Below, one piece after another: positions 52,150 to 62,373 of a stretch of 64,000 bases of DNA. The stretch's first letter is position 1; every line of letters begins with the position of its first letter. Location: positions 402,396 through 466,395 of the forward strand of contig NZ_JAAFZH010000005.1 in assembly GCF_010435915.1 (NCBI RefSeq), written 5' to 3'. Both the position numbers and the translations under genes were made by a program. The stretch comes from Spirosoma terrae (GTDB taxonomy: Bacteria; Bacteroidota; Bacteroidia; Cytophagales; Spirosomataceae). A model generated the notes under the pieces. The model was not told the origin of the DNA and ran no database searches. It saw nothing but the letters and a program-made list of their open reading frames with translations.

Positions 52150-52968
52150 ATGAAAAATGCACTTATTGCGATGCTGTTTGTTGGCTTTGCTATTGGTTGC
52201 CAAAAAGTACCTATTACTGGGAGAAATCAGCTAAAGCTGGTGCCTAATGACCAGTTGTTGCCACTTAGTTTCACGAATTATAAGGGCGTTTTAGATACCA
52301 GTACGGTTGTTCGGGGGACAAACGATGCCGAAATGATCCGTCGCGTTGGGAATCGACTACGTCAGGCTATGGAGCAGTACCTGAATGCCAATAATCTGGG
52401 CAATCGGCTTGAGGGTTTCCAGTGGGAGTTTAACCTGATTCAAAGTCCGCAGGTTAACGCCTGGTGTATGCCCGGTGGTAAAGTCGCTTTTTATACCGGT
52501 ATTTTGCCTTACACACAAAATGAAGCGGGCGCGGCTGCCGTTATGGGCCATGAAATTTCGCATGCTATTGCTGAGCACGGTAATGAACGTATGAGCGAAG
52601 GATTATTAGCGAATGGGTTGATTCAGGGTGGGCAGATTGCAACAGGTTTAGCTGCGCGTGGAGCCAACAACCAGGTTAATTCAATTCTGTTGCAGGCGGT
52701 CGGAGCTGCTCTACCAATAGGCTATCAGGTAGGCCGCGCCTTGCCACATAGCCGAAAACAGGAGTCTGAAGCTGACCACTTGGGAGTCATATTTATGGCT
52801 TTGGCTGGTTACAATCCGCAGGAAGCTGTTACGTTCTGGGGTCGTATGGCTAAGGCTGGCAGCGGCCAAAAACCACCTGAATTTTTATCGACACATCCGT
52901 CGGATGAGCGTCGGATTCGGGATTTGCAGGCGTTAATGCCAGAAGCAATGAAGTATTATAAACGATAA
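52150..52968 (+). CDS. M48-family metallopeptidase, lipoprotein
   Basis: A 272-residue protein with the lipoprotein leader MKNALIAMLFVGFAIGC (Cys17). The zinc-binding motif HEISHAIAEHG (about residue 137) and the third ligand Glu in RKQESEADHLG form a complete M48 active site. The absence of membrane helices indicates the soluble LoiP/BepA-like branch, which guards outer-membrane protein quality. The ending STHPSDERRIRDLQALMPEA is the family's C-terminal pattern. It is convergent with sucC, with a strong hairpin between. Confidence 0.9.
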   Translation: MKNALIAMLFVGFAIGCQKVPITGRNQLKLVPNDQLLPLSFTNYKGVLDTSTVVRGTNDAEMIRRVGNRLRQAMEQYLNANNLGNRLEGFQWEFNLIQSPQVNAWCMPGGKVAFYTGILPYTQNEAGAAAVMGHEISHAIAEHGNERMSEGLLANGLIQGGQIATGLAARGANNQVNSILLQAVGAALPIGYQVGRALPHSRKQESEADHLGVIFMALAGYNPQEAVTFWGRMAKAGSGQKPPEFLSTHPSDERRIRDLQALMPEAMKYYKR

Positions 52969-52970
52969 TC

Positions 52971-53017
52971 TTCTAAACAGAAAAGCCGGAGCTTGACTCC
53001 GGCTTTTCTGTTTAGAA
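52971..53017. terminator. Strong bidirectional terminator
   Basis: Perfect 21-bp arms (52971-52991 and 52997-53017) with a 5-base loop CTTGA carry a GC-rich core GCCGGAG/CTCCGGC flanked by A- and T-runs. It lies just past the M48 peptidase stop and before the convergent sucC stop, and ends transcripts in both directions. Confidence 0.9.
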
Positions 53018-53026
53018 ATCTACTTC

Positions 53027-54244
53027 TTAAAGAGCTTCAACTACCTGACGTACTTTTTCGGCTGCTTCTTTTAATAAAACAGCTGATTGAACTTTCAGGC
53101 CCGATTCATCGATAATGCGAGCGCCTTCTTCTGCATTCGTGCCTTGCAGACGAACGATGATGGGTACATTGATATCGCCAATGGCTTTGTAAGCTTCAAC
53201 AACACCCGTAGCAACACGGTCGCAGCGTACAATACCACCAAAGATGTTGATCAGGATGGCTTTAACGTTTGGATCTTTCAGGATAATACGGAAGCCAGCT
53301 TCTACCGTTTTCGCATTAGCACCACCACCTACGTCGAGGAAGTTGGCAGGCTCACCACCCGATAGCTTAATGATATCCATGGTTGCCATGGCCAGACCTG
53401 CTCCGTTTACCATACAGCCAACATTGCCGTCCAGTTTAACGTAGTTTAAGTCATTTGCGCTCGCTTCGACCTCAAGAGGATCTTCTTCGGTGATGTCACG
53501 AAGATTAGCCAGATCAGGATGACGGTAAAGTGCATTATCATCGAGGTTCACTTTGGCATCAACAGCAAGAATTTTGTTGTCGGATGTTTTCAGAACCGGG
53601 TTGATTTCAAACATCGACGCATCGGTGTCTACATAGGCTTTGTACAGCGAAGTCACGAACTTTACCATTTCTTTGAACGCTTCGCCTTCCAGTCCTAAAC
53701 CGAATGCAATTTTGCGAGCCTGGAAAGGTTGTAAACCAACCGATGGATCAATCCATTCTTTGACGATCTTTTCAGGGGTTTTTTCGGCTACTTCTTCAAT
53801 ATCCATACCGCCTTCGGTGCTGGCCATAATGACGTTACAAGCTTTCGTGCGGTCAAGCAGAATGCTTAAATACATCTCTTTTGGCTCGGTAGCACCTGGG
53901 TAAAAAACATCCTGAGCAACCAGTACTTTGTTGACTTTTTTGCCTTCAGGTCCTGTTTGGTGGGTTACAAGAACATTGCCAATCAGGTTTTTAGCAATGT
54001 CGCGCACATCGTCAACCGACTTAGCCAACGCCACACCCCGTTGCTCACTACCGACAACTTTACCTTTACCGCGTCCACCAGCATGAATCTGCGATTTTAC
54101 GACGACGAATTTTGAGCCGGACTGCGCCATAATTTGTTTGGCGGCTTCAACAGCTTTCTCGGGTGATTCGGCCACGATGCCCTCTTGAATCCGGACACCG
54201 TACTTTTTCAGAATTTCTTTACCCTGATACTCGTGTATATTCAT
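53027..54244 (-). CDS. sucC: Succinyl-CoA ligase (ADP-forming), beta subunit
   Basis: A 405-residue ATP-grasp protein. MNIHEYQGKEILKKYGV starts the family, the ATP-grasp region holds KSQIHAGGRGKGKVVG and ALYRHPDLANLRD, and the CoA-ligase domain shows NGAGLAMATMDIIKLSGG, FLDVGGGANA and INIFGGIVRCDRVATG, which contains the loop that accepts phosphate from the alpha subunit. The chosen ATG at 54244 matches the family; the longer frame to 54298 has a non-homologous leader. It catalyses the substrate-level phosphorylation step of the citric acid cycle. The alpha subunit gene is not in the window. Confidence 0.97.
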   Translation of the reverse strand: MNIHEYQGKEILKKYGVRIQEGIVAESPEKAVEAAKQIMAQSGSKFVVVKSQIHAGGRGKGKVVGSEQRGVALAKSVDDVRDIAKNLIGNVLVTHQTGPEGKKVNKVLVAQDVFYPGATEPKEMYLSILLDRTKACNVIMASTEGGMDIEEVAEKTPEKIVKEWIDPSVGLQPFQARKIAFGLGLEGEAFKEMVKFVTSLYKAYVDTDASMFEINPVLKTSDNKILAVDAKVNLDDNALYRHPDLANLRDITEEDPLEVEASANDLNYVKLDGNVGCMVNGAGLAMATMDIIKLSGGEPANFLDVGGGANAKTVEAGFRIILKDPNVKAILINIFGGIVRCDRVATGVVEAYKAIGDINVPIIVRLQGTNAEEGARIIDESGLKVQSAVLLKEAAEKVRQVVEAL

Positions 54245-54305
54245 GGCAACTGCAACAAGGAGAATTGGAAATCGTATTTTTGTGCGGCAAGTTAGCAATA
54301 AAAAG

Positions 54306-54415
54306 AGTTTACAGTCTATAGTTTACCGTTTTCCGTGCGGCAATCTGTGAAATTTGCGTGGTGGAGCTAGTTGGAATAGTAAGCTGTAAACTGAAATCTA
54401 TAAACTGAAAACTAA
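54306..54415. repeat. Inverted AGTTTACAG/CTGTAAACT repeat element
   Basis: AGTTTACAGTCTATAGTTTA (54306-54325) is answered by TAAACTGAAATCTATAAACT and TGAAAACT near 54387-54413, making an imperfect inverted repeat of about 110 bases in the gap between the divergent sucC and ABC transporter genes. Composition and layout match the elements at 46622-46711 and 57583-57672. Confidence 0.55.
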
Positions 54416-54421
54416 ATATAC

Positions 54422-55081
54422 GTGTCGCTTCTTCAAACAACTGATATACGCCGGAACTACGGTAATTTACCCGTTCTTAAAGGAATCAACTTAACGATCG
54501 AGCCGGGAGAGATTGTTTCTATCGTGGGGGCTTCGGGTGCCGGTAAAACAACTTTATTACAAATCCTGGGTACGCTCGACCGACCTGATTCTGGCGAACT
54601 ACGTATTGACGGACAAAACGTTTTCTCTTTAAACGATCGTCAGCTTGCTCAATTTAGGAATGAACGGATCGGGTTTGTATTTCAATTTAATAACCTTTTA
54701 CCTGAGTTTACGGCCCTGGAGAATGTTTGTTTACCCGGCTTTATTTCTGGTAAAGACGAAAAGGCTGTGCGTGAGCGGGCCGAATCGTTATTAAAGACAT
54801 TAGGGCTTCAAAATCGTTTAGATCATTTACCTTCTCAAATGTCGGGAGGAGAGCAGCAACGTACTGCGGTGGCAAGAGCGCTAATTAATAAGCCTGCTAT
54901 TGTGTTTGCCGATGAACCCAGTGGAAATCTGGATTCCCACAATGCGGAAGAACTACACCAGCTTTTCTTTCAACTTCGCGATGAGTTAGGGCAGACGTTC
55001 ATTATTGTAACTCATAACGAAACATTGGCTGCTTTAGCTGACCGTACGGTTACAATTCGTGATGGGTTATTGTTTAACTAG
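54422..55081 (+). CDS. ABC transporter ATP-binding protein, LolD-like
   Basis: A 219-residue ABC ATPase: Walker [11 protein letters not shown]-loop [11 protein letters not shown], signature MSGGEQQR, Walker [10 protein letters not shown] and the H-loop VTHNETL. The sequence [30 protein letters not shown] and the [10 protein letters not shown] loop match LolD/MacB-like ATPases that drive lipoprotein release or export. It starts with GTG at 54422. No partner permease gene (LolC/E) is adjacent in this window, so the transported substrate is not proven. Confidence 0.9.
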   Translation: MSLLQTTDIRRNYGNLPVLKGINLTIEPGEIVSIVGASGAGKTTLLQILGTLDRPDSGELRIDGQNVFSLNDRQLAQFRNERIGFVFQFNNLLPEFTALENVCLPGFISGKDEKAVRERAESLLKTLGLQNRLDHLPSQMSGGEQQRTAVARALINKPAIVFADEPSGNLDSHNAEELHQLFFQLRDELGQTFIIVTHNETLAALADRTVTIRDGLLFN

Positions 55082-55285
55082 TTTTAGCCCTATCTTGTCT
55101 GCTATTGAGGGTTTAGTTTAAGTAAATGTACTTAAATTATAGTATCTTGATTTGTTGTAATTGGTTGACTTTTAGTTATTTAGTCGAGATTTGGAAAATT
55201 ATTTTACGATAAAGAATGATTATTCTTTATTTTTGTTTTATAATTGTGTCGAAAAGAAAAGTTTTTCATAACGTTGAGTAAATCA

Positions 55286-55316
55286 GAAAGCCAAGAGAGA
55301 GTCTCGCTTGGCTTTT
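55286..55316. terminator. Terminator hairpin
   Basis: AAAGCCAAG (55287-55295) pairs with CTTGGCTTT (55307-55315), extended by AGAGA/TCTC, followed by TTTTC on the plus strand. It lies between the stops of the convergent ABC ATPase gene and the GNAT gene, about 200 bases after the former and next to the latter. Confidence 0.75.
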
Positions 55317-55321
55317 TCGTT

Positions 55322-55831
55322 TTATATACGTTCATGCGTCTCCATTTCGTTAAGCTTCTTGTGGAATTCTTCCCGGAGTATGGCGTACAGATTGAGATCA
55401 ACATAGGCGTCATCTACTTTAGACGCTTTTTTTAGGGTTCCTTCGTAGCGAAATCCAATTGATTGATACAGTTTTTCCGCTCGATCATTGAACGATCGAA
55501 CGTCAAGCCATACTCGATTGGCTTTAATAACGCCAAAAGCATATACTAAAATATTGTCGAGTGCCAAACGGCCGTAGCCAAGACCTTTATCATACACAAG
55601 TATACGCTTCAGCAGCACGGAGTCATCCGGGCTTTGTAAGTCGGCTAAAATACAATGGCCTACCGGTTGGCCATCGGCTACTAGCAGGAAACATTGGTAG
55701 TTGGGGTCTTCTAACGCATTGAGGTATTGATCGGTTGTCCACTGCCCAACAAAGCGTCGGTTTTCGGAGTGTTGCTCTGCTTGGGTAACAAAACCTAAAT
55801 CGGCAGGAGTGAGAGGTTGTAAGGTTAGCAT
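55322..55831 (-). CDS. GNAT-family N-acetyltransferase
   Basis: A 169-residue acetyltransferase. The acetyl-CoA region reads LKRILVYDKGLGYGRLALDNILVYAF, with the pattern Q/R-x-x-G-x-G/A in GLGYGR, and the typical FNDRAEKLYQSIGFRYEGTLKKA, as in RimJ-type enzymes. An acceptor is not predictable. The start ATG is at 55829-55831. It shares the minus strand with groEL but is separated from it by a strong terminator, so it has its own transcript. Confidence 0.88.
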   Translation of the reverse strand: MLTLQPLTPADLGFVTQAEQHSENRRFVGQWTTDQYLNALEDPNYQCFLLVADGQPVGHCILADLQSPDDSVLLKRILVYDKGLGYGRLALDNILVYAFGVIKANRVWLDVRSFNDRAEKLYQSIGFRYEGTLKKASKVDDAYVDLNLYAILREEFHKKLNEMETHERI

Positions 55832-55852
55832 AGGAAAGTGGTAATTGGCGAA

Positions 55853-55903
55853 AATACAAGAAAAAGCCCCTCAACAACTTGTTGAGGGGCTTTTTCTTGT
55901 ATT
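55853..55903. terminator. Strong symmetric terminator after groEL
   Basis: A nearly perfect palindrome of 25-base arms (55853-55877 and 55879-55903) around a single base, with core GCCCCTCAACAA/TTGTTGAGGGGC and T-runs on both sides. It follows the groEL stop on the minus strand and precedes the GNAT gene. It can work in both directions. Confidence 0.9.
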
Positions 55904-55917
55904 CCGGACTTGGCAGA

Positions 55918-57672
<1,755 letters not shown>

Positions 57673-57676
57673 ACAA

Positions 57677-57973
57677 TTAAAGGATTGCGAAAATGTCGGA
57701 TTCACGCATGATGAGGTACTCTTTGCCATCAACGGTGATTTCTGTACCAGCATATTTACCGTACAACACCGTATCGCCCACCTGAACCGTAAGTGGTTCA
57801 TCTTTCTTGCCTGCACCAACGGCTACGACCGTGCCACGCTGAGGCTTTTCCTTTGCCGTATCAGGAATGATAATTCCGAACGAGGTTTTTTCTTCAGCCG
57901 GGGCTGCTTCTACAAGCACCCGGTCCGCCAGCGGTTTCACGTTCACTTTAACGCTTTCCGTTTCTGCTACCAT
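57677..57973 (-). CDS. groS: Co-chaperonin GroES
   Basis: A 98-residue Gro[35 protein letters not shown], then [20 protein letters not shown] and [19 protein letters not shown]. The mobile loop and roof regions are normal. The ATG at 57973 gives a family-like N-terminus; the in-frame ATG at 58045 adds an unrelated leader. It caps the GroEL chamber. No CIRCE operator could be seen upstream, so heat-shock control by HrcA is not supported here. Confidence 0.97.
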   Translation of the reverse strand: MVAETESVKVNVKPLADRVLVEAAPAEEKTSFGIIIPDTAKEKPQRGTVVAVGAGKKDEPLTVQVGDTVLYGKYAGTEITVDGKEYLIMRESDIFAIL

Positions 57974-58227
57974 GATAATGAGTTGATTAAGGTTTTTAAC
58001 TGTTTGTGCAATCCATTTAATTACACGTCGTTGTGCGACGGCCAATTTTTATGCCAATCCCTTTTAACTGCCAAATTTTCAGGTTTTACTCTGACAGTAT
58101 GCCATTTTCAGTTTTAACTAATTTTCATTCTAACAGATCGTACTTTAAGCAAACAGAATTTGGTTTTTTCTAGCTGGTTCGCTATTTTGAGCTACCAATA
58201 TGTTGATTAAAGTGCGTTAGTGAGTCT

Positions 58228-58935
58228 ATGAAAAAATTACAGTCTGACTGGTTTACGCAAAATTGGATTGACGCCGAGTATCAGAAATATGTCTTGATGG
58301 CATATTTACAAACCGTTCGGCAGAACTTCACTGAAAACAAACTTTATCCCGATCTGCCCGATTTACGGGGACATTACGAGACAGGTGTTCGCTTTTCGAG
58401 GGGCAAAGGTACGTTAAATGCTGCGTTTCCCAAACGCGCGCAGCGAGTTGTCGGGCCTCCTCCCCGGATCGAGTACAAATCTGAGGTAATGGATGATGAG
58501 TATATGGCCGAGCTGGATGCGATCATGACGTTTGCCTTACCCCGATTCCATTCTATGCTGACAGAAGGTCAGCAGCGATGGGCTGATATCGCTAGCTCGC
58601 TGACTTTGGTACCCATAGGTTTGTTGCCACTACGTCCAGAAGAGGGGTATTTGTTGATTTACACGCCTAATAAGGCAGAAACCCATGTTTATTCATTTCA
58701 ATTGACACTTTATTCTGAGCAGGAGCCTGGTGGTCGGATGATTCGACTGCATTTTGTGGAGGCCTTTCGAAAATCTCTGGCCCATACATTTGAGAATGTT
58801 AAGTTAGATCTGATACGTCGCCATCGACACCTTCCTAATCCTGCTACGTATATGCTGGAGAGTGATCGGTCTTATCCTGTTCAGGAAACGCTACTGCCTA
58901 TTGCCCGGCAGCTTCTGGCACAGGCCGTTGCGTAA
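58228..58935 (+). CDS. Conserved hypothetical protein of Bacteroidota
   Basis: A 235-residue soluble protein with no signal peptide or membrane segment. Recognisable blocks are DWFTQNWIDAEYQKYVLMAYLQTV near the start, LRGHYETGVRFSRGKGTL, and YLLIYTPNKAETHVYSFQLTLYS in the middle, ending in a helical region. It has no Cys and no obvious catalytic signature. Its place next to groES-groEL and secG suggests a housekeeping function in this group, but none can be named. The gene is divergent from groES and convergent with secG. Confidence 0.8.
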   Translation: MKKLQSDWFTQNWIDAEYQKYVLMAYLQTVRQNFTENKLYPDLPDLRGHYETGVRFSRGKGTLNAAFPKRAQRVVGPPPRIEYKSEVMDDEYMAELDAIMTFALPRFHSMLTEGQQRWADIASSLTLVPIGLLPLRPEEGYLLIYTPNKAETHVYSFQLTLYSEQEPGGRMIRLHFVEAFRKSLAHTFENVKLDLIRRHRHLPNPATYMLESDRSYPVQETLLPIARQLLAQAVA

Positions 58936-58946
58936 ATGAATGTAAT

Positions 58947-58979
58947 AAAAAAGGCTTCGATTCAATCGAAGCCTTTTTT
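58947..58979. terminator. Symmetric terminator hairpin
   Basis: Sixteen-base arms AAAAAAGGCTTCGATT and AATCGAAGCCTTTTTT, separated by one base, lie between the stop of the conserved hypothetical gene and the stop of secG. The long T- and A-runs suit termination in both directions. Confidence 0.9.
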
Positions 58980-58999
58980 TGTGATAAGAAACGTATCGC

Positions 59000-59371
59000 T
59001 TATTTCTGCGCTGATGTCGAAGTTCCTGGGGTTGTTGCTCCGGGAGCTGCCTGACTTGGGGCTGGTGTCGGTGCTGCGGCTCCGGGTAGGGTCTGCGTTT
59101 GCGCACGATCTACGTTGGCACTGTTAATCACTCCCGTCTGATTGCGATCAATCATAATATAGGAGACTAGTGAGAGAACCATAACTGCTACGCCCAAGCC
59201 CCACGTGATTTGTTCGAGGAGGTCAGTAGTCTTTTTGACACCCATGAGCTGATTGGAACCCAGTCCACCAAACTCACCAGCCAATCCACCACCTTTTGAA
59301 TTTTGAACAAGCACGATCAGAATCAATAGGACAGTGATAATGCAAATAATGACAATAGTTGCCGTAACCAT
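59000..59371 (-). CDS. secG: Preprotein translocase subunit SecG
   Basis: A 123-residue protein with two transmembrane helices (IVIICIITVLLILIVLV and ITWGLGVAVMVLSLVSYIM) and the SecG motif VQNSKGGGLAGEFGGLGSNQLMG between them. The C-terminal extension is Pro/Ala/Thr-rich (PGAAAPTPAPSQAAPG), a common but non-conserved feature in Bacteroidota. SecG aids SecYEG-dependent protein export. It lies downstream of the TPR-like gene on the same strand (69-base gap), in an order conserved in the phylum. Confidence 0.95.
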   Translation of the reverse strand: MVTATIVIICIITVLLILIVLVQNSKGGGLAGEFGGLGSNQLMGVKKTTDLLEQITWGLGVAVMVLSLVSYIMIDRNQTGVINSANVDRAQTQTLPGAAAPTPAPSQAAPGATTPGTSTSAQK

Positions 59372-59440
59372 GAATGTTTGTATTACCGGTCCGCCGGCGC
59401 GTTTTCTTTAAAGAGTTTTCTTCAGTGAAAAAAGAGTATC

Positions 59441-60274
59441 TTAAGACTCGCTCGATTCGCTGGCCGCACTCGGTAATTCACTGATTTTTGCCGCAAAGTA
59501 CGGTTTTTTATCCGGATTTTTCACCATCAGCTTCTCATAGATTTCGCGAGCTTTGTCAATTTTACCCTGTTTAACCAAAATCTTGGCAAAGCTTTCTGTA
59601 ATCAGGCCGCCGGAAAGGGGTTTGGTACGTTTGGTTAAGTCTTCCTGTTCGGTCGGCTCATTAAGTTTAGAGCGTACAGGGGAAATACGAGGCTCTTTTT
59701 TTATGAAATCCTCGATAAGGTCAAACTGACGCTTACGCTCCACATCGGCGGGCGACAAGATCGGTTCTATGGATACAGCTTCAGCTATCTGTGCCAGATC
59801 ATGCTGGAGATTAGATTCAGCCAGCGTTGGGTCTTCAGGCATTGGTGTTGTGGCCTGGGCATCAAGCTGGGTAGGACTGGGTAAGCGTAATAAAGGCAAT
59901 TTGGGAAATCCGTTACTTAAACCGGCTTTAGATTTAAACAGAGCGTAACTTTCTTGTTGGTAGTCGTCGGGAATAGGAACGTGTTTGGCTGATAACTCAT
60001 TCAGCTTGGTTAACAGGTTCTCCGACCACTGAAATTCATTGTCAATAAGTTTGCGCAGGGCATTACGGCTTAACGCATGGGCTGCCGCCTGGCGAATGAA
60101 AGAAACATTTTGTCCTTTCAAATGGACCGAAGCTGCTTTGGCCGTTAATGTGTGCAAAGACTGACAGTACGGATAGGCTTGAAGACTTTCCTGCAATTGC
60201 ACAAAGTCTGTAGTGGTGAGGTCTTCCGGATGGGTGACCCAGTACGAAAAAGTTTCTTTATCAAGCGCAAGCAT
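59441..60274 (-). CDS. Tetratricopeptide-like hypothetical protein
   Basis: A 277-residue soluble protein. The N-terminus has a recognisable block, FVQLQESLQAYPYCQSLHTLTAKAA, and the C-terminus a TPR-like helical pair, ITESFAKILVKQGKIDKAREIYEKLMVKNPDKKPYFAAKI. The middle is disordered and Pro/Ser-rich. The protein is conserved in Bacteroidota beside secG and lptE; no activity is known. Given its neighbours, it may act in envelope biogenesis or protein export, which is an inference from position only. Confidence 0.8.
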   Translation of the reverse strand: MLALDKETFSYWVTHPEDLTTTDFVQLQESLQAYPYCQSLHTLTAKAASVHLKGQNVSFIRQAAAHALSRNALRKLIDNEFQWSENLLTKLNELSAKHVPIPDDYQQESYALFKSKAGLSNGFPKLPLLRLPSPTQLDAQATTPMPEDPTLAESNLQHDLAQIAEAVSIEPILSPADVERKRQFDLIEDFIKKEPRISPVRSKLNEPTEQEDLTKRTKPLSGGLITESFAKILVKQGKIDKAREIYEKLMVKNPDKKPYFAAKISELPSAASESSES

Positions 60275-60389
60275 GGGTTGGGTGTCGCAATACGGTTGGC
60301 CGAAGGTAATCAGGAATTATGAATAATAAACGATGGATGTTGTCGAGTTTACTCGTTTCTGTCCATAATTCATTCGTTAACGTTAGTGA

Positions 60390-60908
60390 TTACCAGTCAG
60401 CTGCTGTCTTGTTAAAAATATCTAACACGATCTGGTCCAGAATCTTAGGAACCAATCGGCTTTCGTTTTGGCTAAGAGTTTGATTCTGAGGGAAATCCTG
60501 ATAGAAAGAGAACGATTGCTCAAAATTTTTACTCTCGTCTTTGTTGTTATAAAAGCGGGCTAACACCGTGATCTGTAGCCGGTTAACGCCAGCCTGGTCC
60601 TGGGCAGTAGGGGCTACGGCCAGCAGATCATAGCCTGTAATATTTCCTTCCAGCACCATATCACCGTTGTTAGGAATAACCTTCAGGTTTGTATAGCGCT
60701 GGTAGTATTCTTTTAGCTTCTCATTAAATGTCAGGGGAAGGTTGGCAGGGCCACCGGCTGTTGCCAGTACAAAATTATTTACCGTTACGGTCTTAATATC
60801 AGGCGATAACGTAGTACCGGTAAACGAATAAATTCCGCAAGACTGAAAAATGAATGATACATTAAGAATGATAAATGCCAGAAAACGGTGTCTTACGGTA
60901 TCATTCAT
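60390..60908 (-). CDS. lptE: LptE-like outer membrane lipoprotein
   Basis: A 172-residue protein with a signal and candidate lipobox FQSCGIYSF (Cys in SCGIYSF), followed by KTVTVNNFVLATAGGPANLPLTFNEKLKEYYQRYTNLKVI, GDMVLEGNITGYD and VNRLQITVLARFYN, the pattern of Bacteroidota LptE, the partner of LptD in the lipopolysaccharide translocon. The ATG at 60908 is chosen; it is 10 bases after the sigma-54 activator stop, so the two are probably one transcript. The gene is short but complete. Confidence 0.88.
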   Translation of the reverse strand: MNDTVRHRFLAFIILNVSFIFQSCGIYSFTGTTLSPDIKTVTVNNFVLATAGGPANLPLTFNEKLKEYYQRYTNLKVIPNNGDMVLEGNITGYDLLAVAPTAQDQAGVNRLQITVLARFYNNKDESKNFEQSFSFYQDFPQNQTLSQNESRLVPKILDQIVLDIFNKTAADW

Positions 60909-60918
60909 GACTACCAAT

Positions 60919-62274
60919 TTATTCCTCATCAATTTCGTATTGTTTGATTTTGCGGTATAACGTTCGTTCTGATATGCCCAGGGCTTGTGCGGCATACTTG
61001 CGTTTGTTATTGTTTCGTCGGAGAGCTTTCAAAATCATTTCTTTCTCCTGCCGTTCCAGCGAAAGCGAATCGTCTTCCTCCGTCTCATGCGTTACGTCCT
61101 CTACCTGAATGTCGTTTATGTCGCCATCGATATCCTCAAAAATCTGGACAGGTGGATGGCCATTGTATGTTTCGGAGGGTGGTGGCGTTTCTGACCGGCC
61201 GGGGGTATTGAGCGCAGGAAGGAACCGCGTAACGTTAGTATCGCCGGATGGATGATAATCGCCATCCGGTTGAATAGAATCGAAAAGATCTTTGTGATTA
61301 TTCAGGATCTGATGACCATCCTGTTCACTGCCCAGCACGTCCCGAACGAGTTTTTTCAGATCGTTTACGTCCCGACGCATATCGAATAATACCTTATAGA
61401 GTAATTCGCGCTCTGAAAAATTTTCGTTGTTGTTTCCCTGCGCTTGTGTGAACAGGGCTAATGTTCGGCTACTGGTTTGTTGCTGGGGTAAATACTTCGC
61501 CAGTGTTTCCGTATCAATCGGTTTGTCCTGCTCTGACTCCAGTATGGATACCTGTTCAGCAATATTTTTCAGCTGACGAATATTGCCCGGAAATGGATAA
61601 CTCATCAGCAGTTGTTTGGCCCCTTCCGTTAATTGGAGCGGTTTGATACGATACCGTTCAGCAAAATCTGTTGTGAATTTGCGGAATAGTAATTCAATAT
61701 CGACACCGCGTTCACGTAGTGGTGGTACGTAAATAGGAACGGTGTTTAAGCGGTAGTACAGATCTTCCCGAAACTGGCCTTTCTCAACGGCATCCATTAA
61801 GTTGACGTTGGTGGCCGCTACGACACGTACATCTGTTTTTTGCGTCTTTGACGAACCAACCCGAATGAACTCGCCATTTTCCAGAACACGTAGCAGGCGA
61901 GCCTGCGTACCGAGGGGCATTTCTCCAATTTCATCCAGGAAAATGGTGCCCCCGTTTGTTGTTTCGAAATAACCTTTTCGAGAATCTACGGCACCAGTGA
62001 ACGAACCCTTTTCATGGCCAAAAAGCTCTGAATCAATGGTTCCCTCGGGAATAGCTCCACAGTTTATGGCAATAAACTGTCCGTGTTTACGTGCACTAAG
62101 ACTATGGATGATCTTGGAAAAAGACTCCTTACCACTACCGCTTTCGCCGGTAATTAATACGGTTAAATCCGTGGCTGCCACCTGCATCGCTACGTTAATG
62201 GCGTAGTTTAGACCGGGTGCATTACCGATTATGCCGAAGCGTTGTTTAACGCTCTGAATTTCCTGATTATTCAT
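60919..62274 (-). CDS. Sigma-54-dependent transcriptional activator (no receiver)
   Basis: A 451-residue protein. The AAA+ domain starts almost at once: FGIIGNAPGLNYAINVAMQVAATD, Walker A GESGSGKES, the sigma-54-contacting loop written here as GSFTGA instead of the usual GAFTGA, Walker B GGTIFLDEIGEM, and the arginine-finger region REDLYYRLN. The C-terminus has a Fis-type helix-turn-helix (YAAQALGISERTLYRKIKQ). There is no N-terminal receiver or sensor domain; a low-complexity acidic segment replaces it. It sits between miaB and lptE, an order conserved in Bacteroidota. How it is activated is unknown. Confidence 0.93.
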   Translation of the reverse strand: MNNQEIQSVKQRFGIIGNAPGLNYAINVAMQVAATDLTVLITGESGSGKESFSKIIHSLSARKHGQFIAINCGAIPEGTIDSELFGHEKGSFTGAVDSRKGYFETTNGGTIFLDEIGEMPLGTQARLLRVLENGEFIRVGSSKTQKTDVRVVAATNVNLMDAVEKGQFREDLYYRLNTVPIYVPPLRERGVDIELLFRKFTTDFAERYRIKPLQLTEGAKQLLMSYPFPGNIRQLKNIAEQVSILESEQDKPIDTETLAKYLPQQQTSSRTLALFTQAQGNNNENFSERELLYKVLFDMRRDVNDLKKLVRDVLGSEQDGHQILNNHKDLFDSIQPDGDYHPSGDTNVTRFLPALNTPGRSETPPPSETYNGHPPVQIFEDIDGDINDIQVEDVTHETEEDDSLSLERQEKEMILKALRRNNNKRKYAAQALGISERTLYRKIKQYEIDEE

Positions 62275-62373
62275 ATAGATGTCATTTGTTATTGATAGCC
62301 ATCGGGGTCATTGGTTGCATACACAATTCATGACATCGGATCGCCGAAGCGATTGACTGACAATCAGCAACAA

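Noticed and set aside
54275..54282. TATTTTTG as promoter of the LolD-like gene
   Set aside because: It matches TAnnTTTG, but no -33 TTG is at the expected distance and it is 140 bases from the start codon.
58041..58055. Possible sigma-54 promoter upstream of groES
   Set aside because: On the minus strand TTGGCATAAAAATTGG has a good -24 part, but the -12 element is GG and not GC at the right spacing.
57974..58227. CIRCE operator before groES
   Set aside because: No TTAGCACTC-N9-GAGTGCTAA or close variant could be found.
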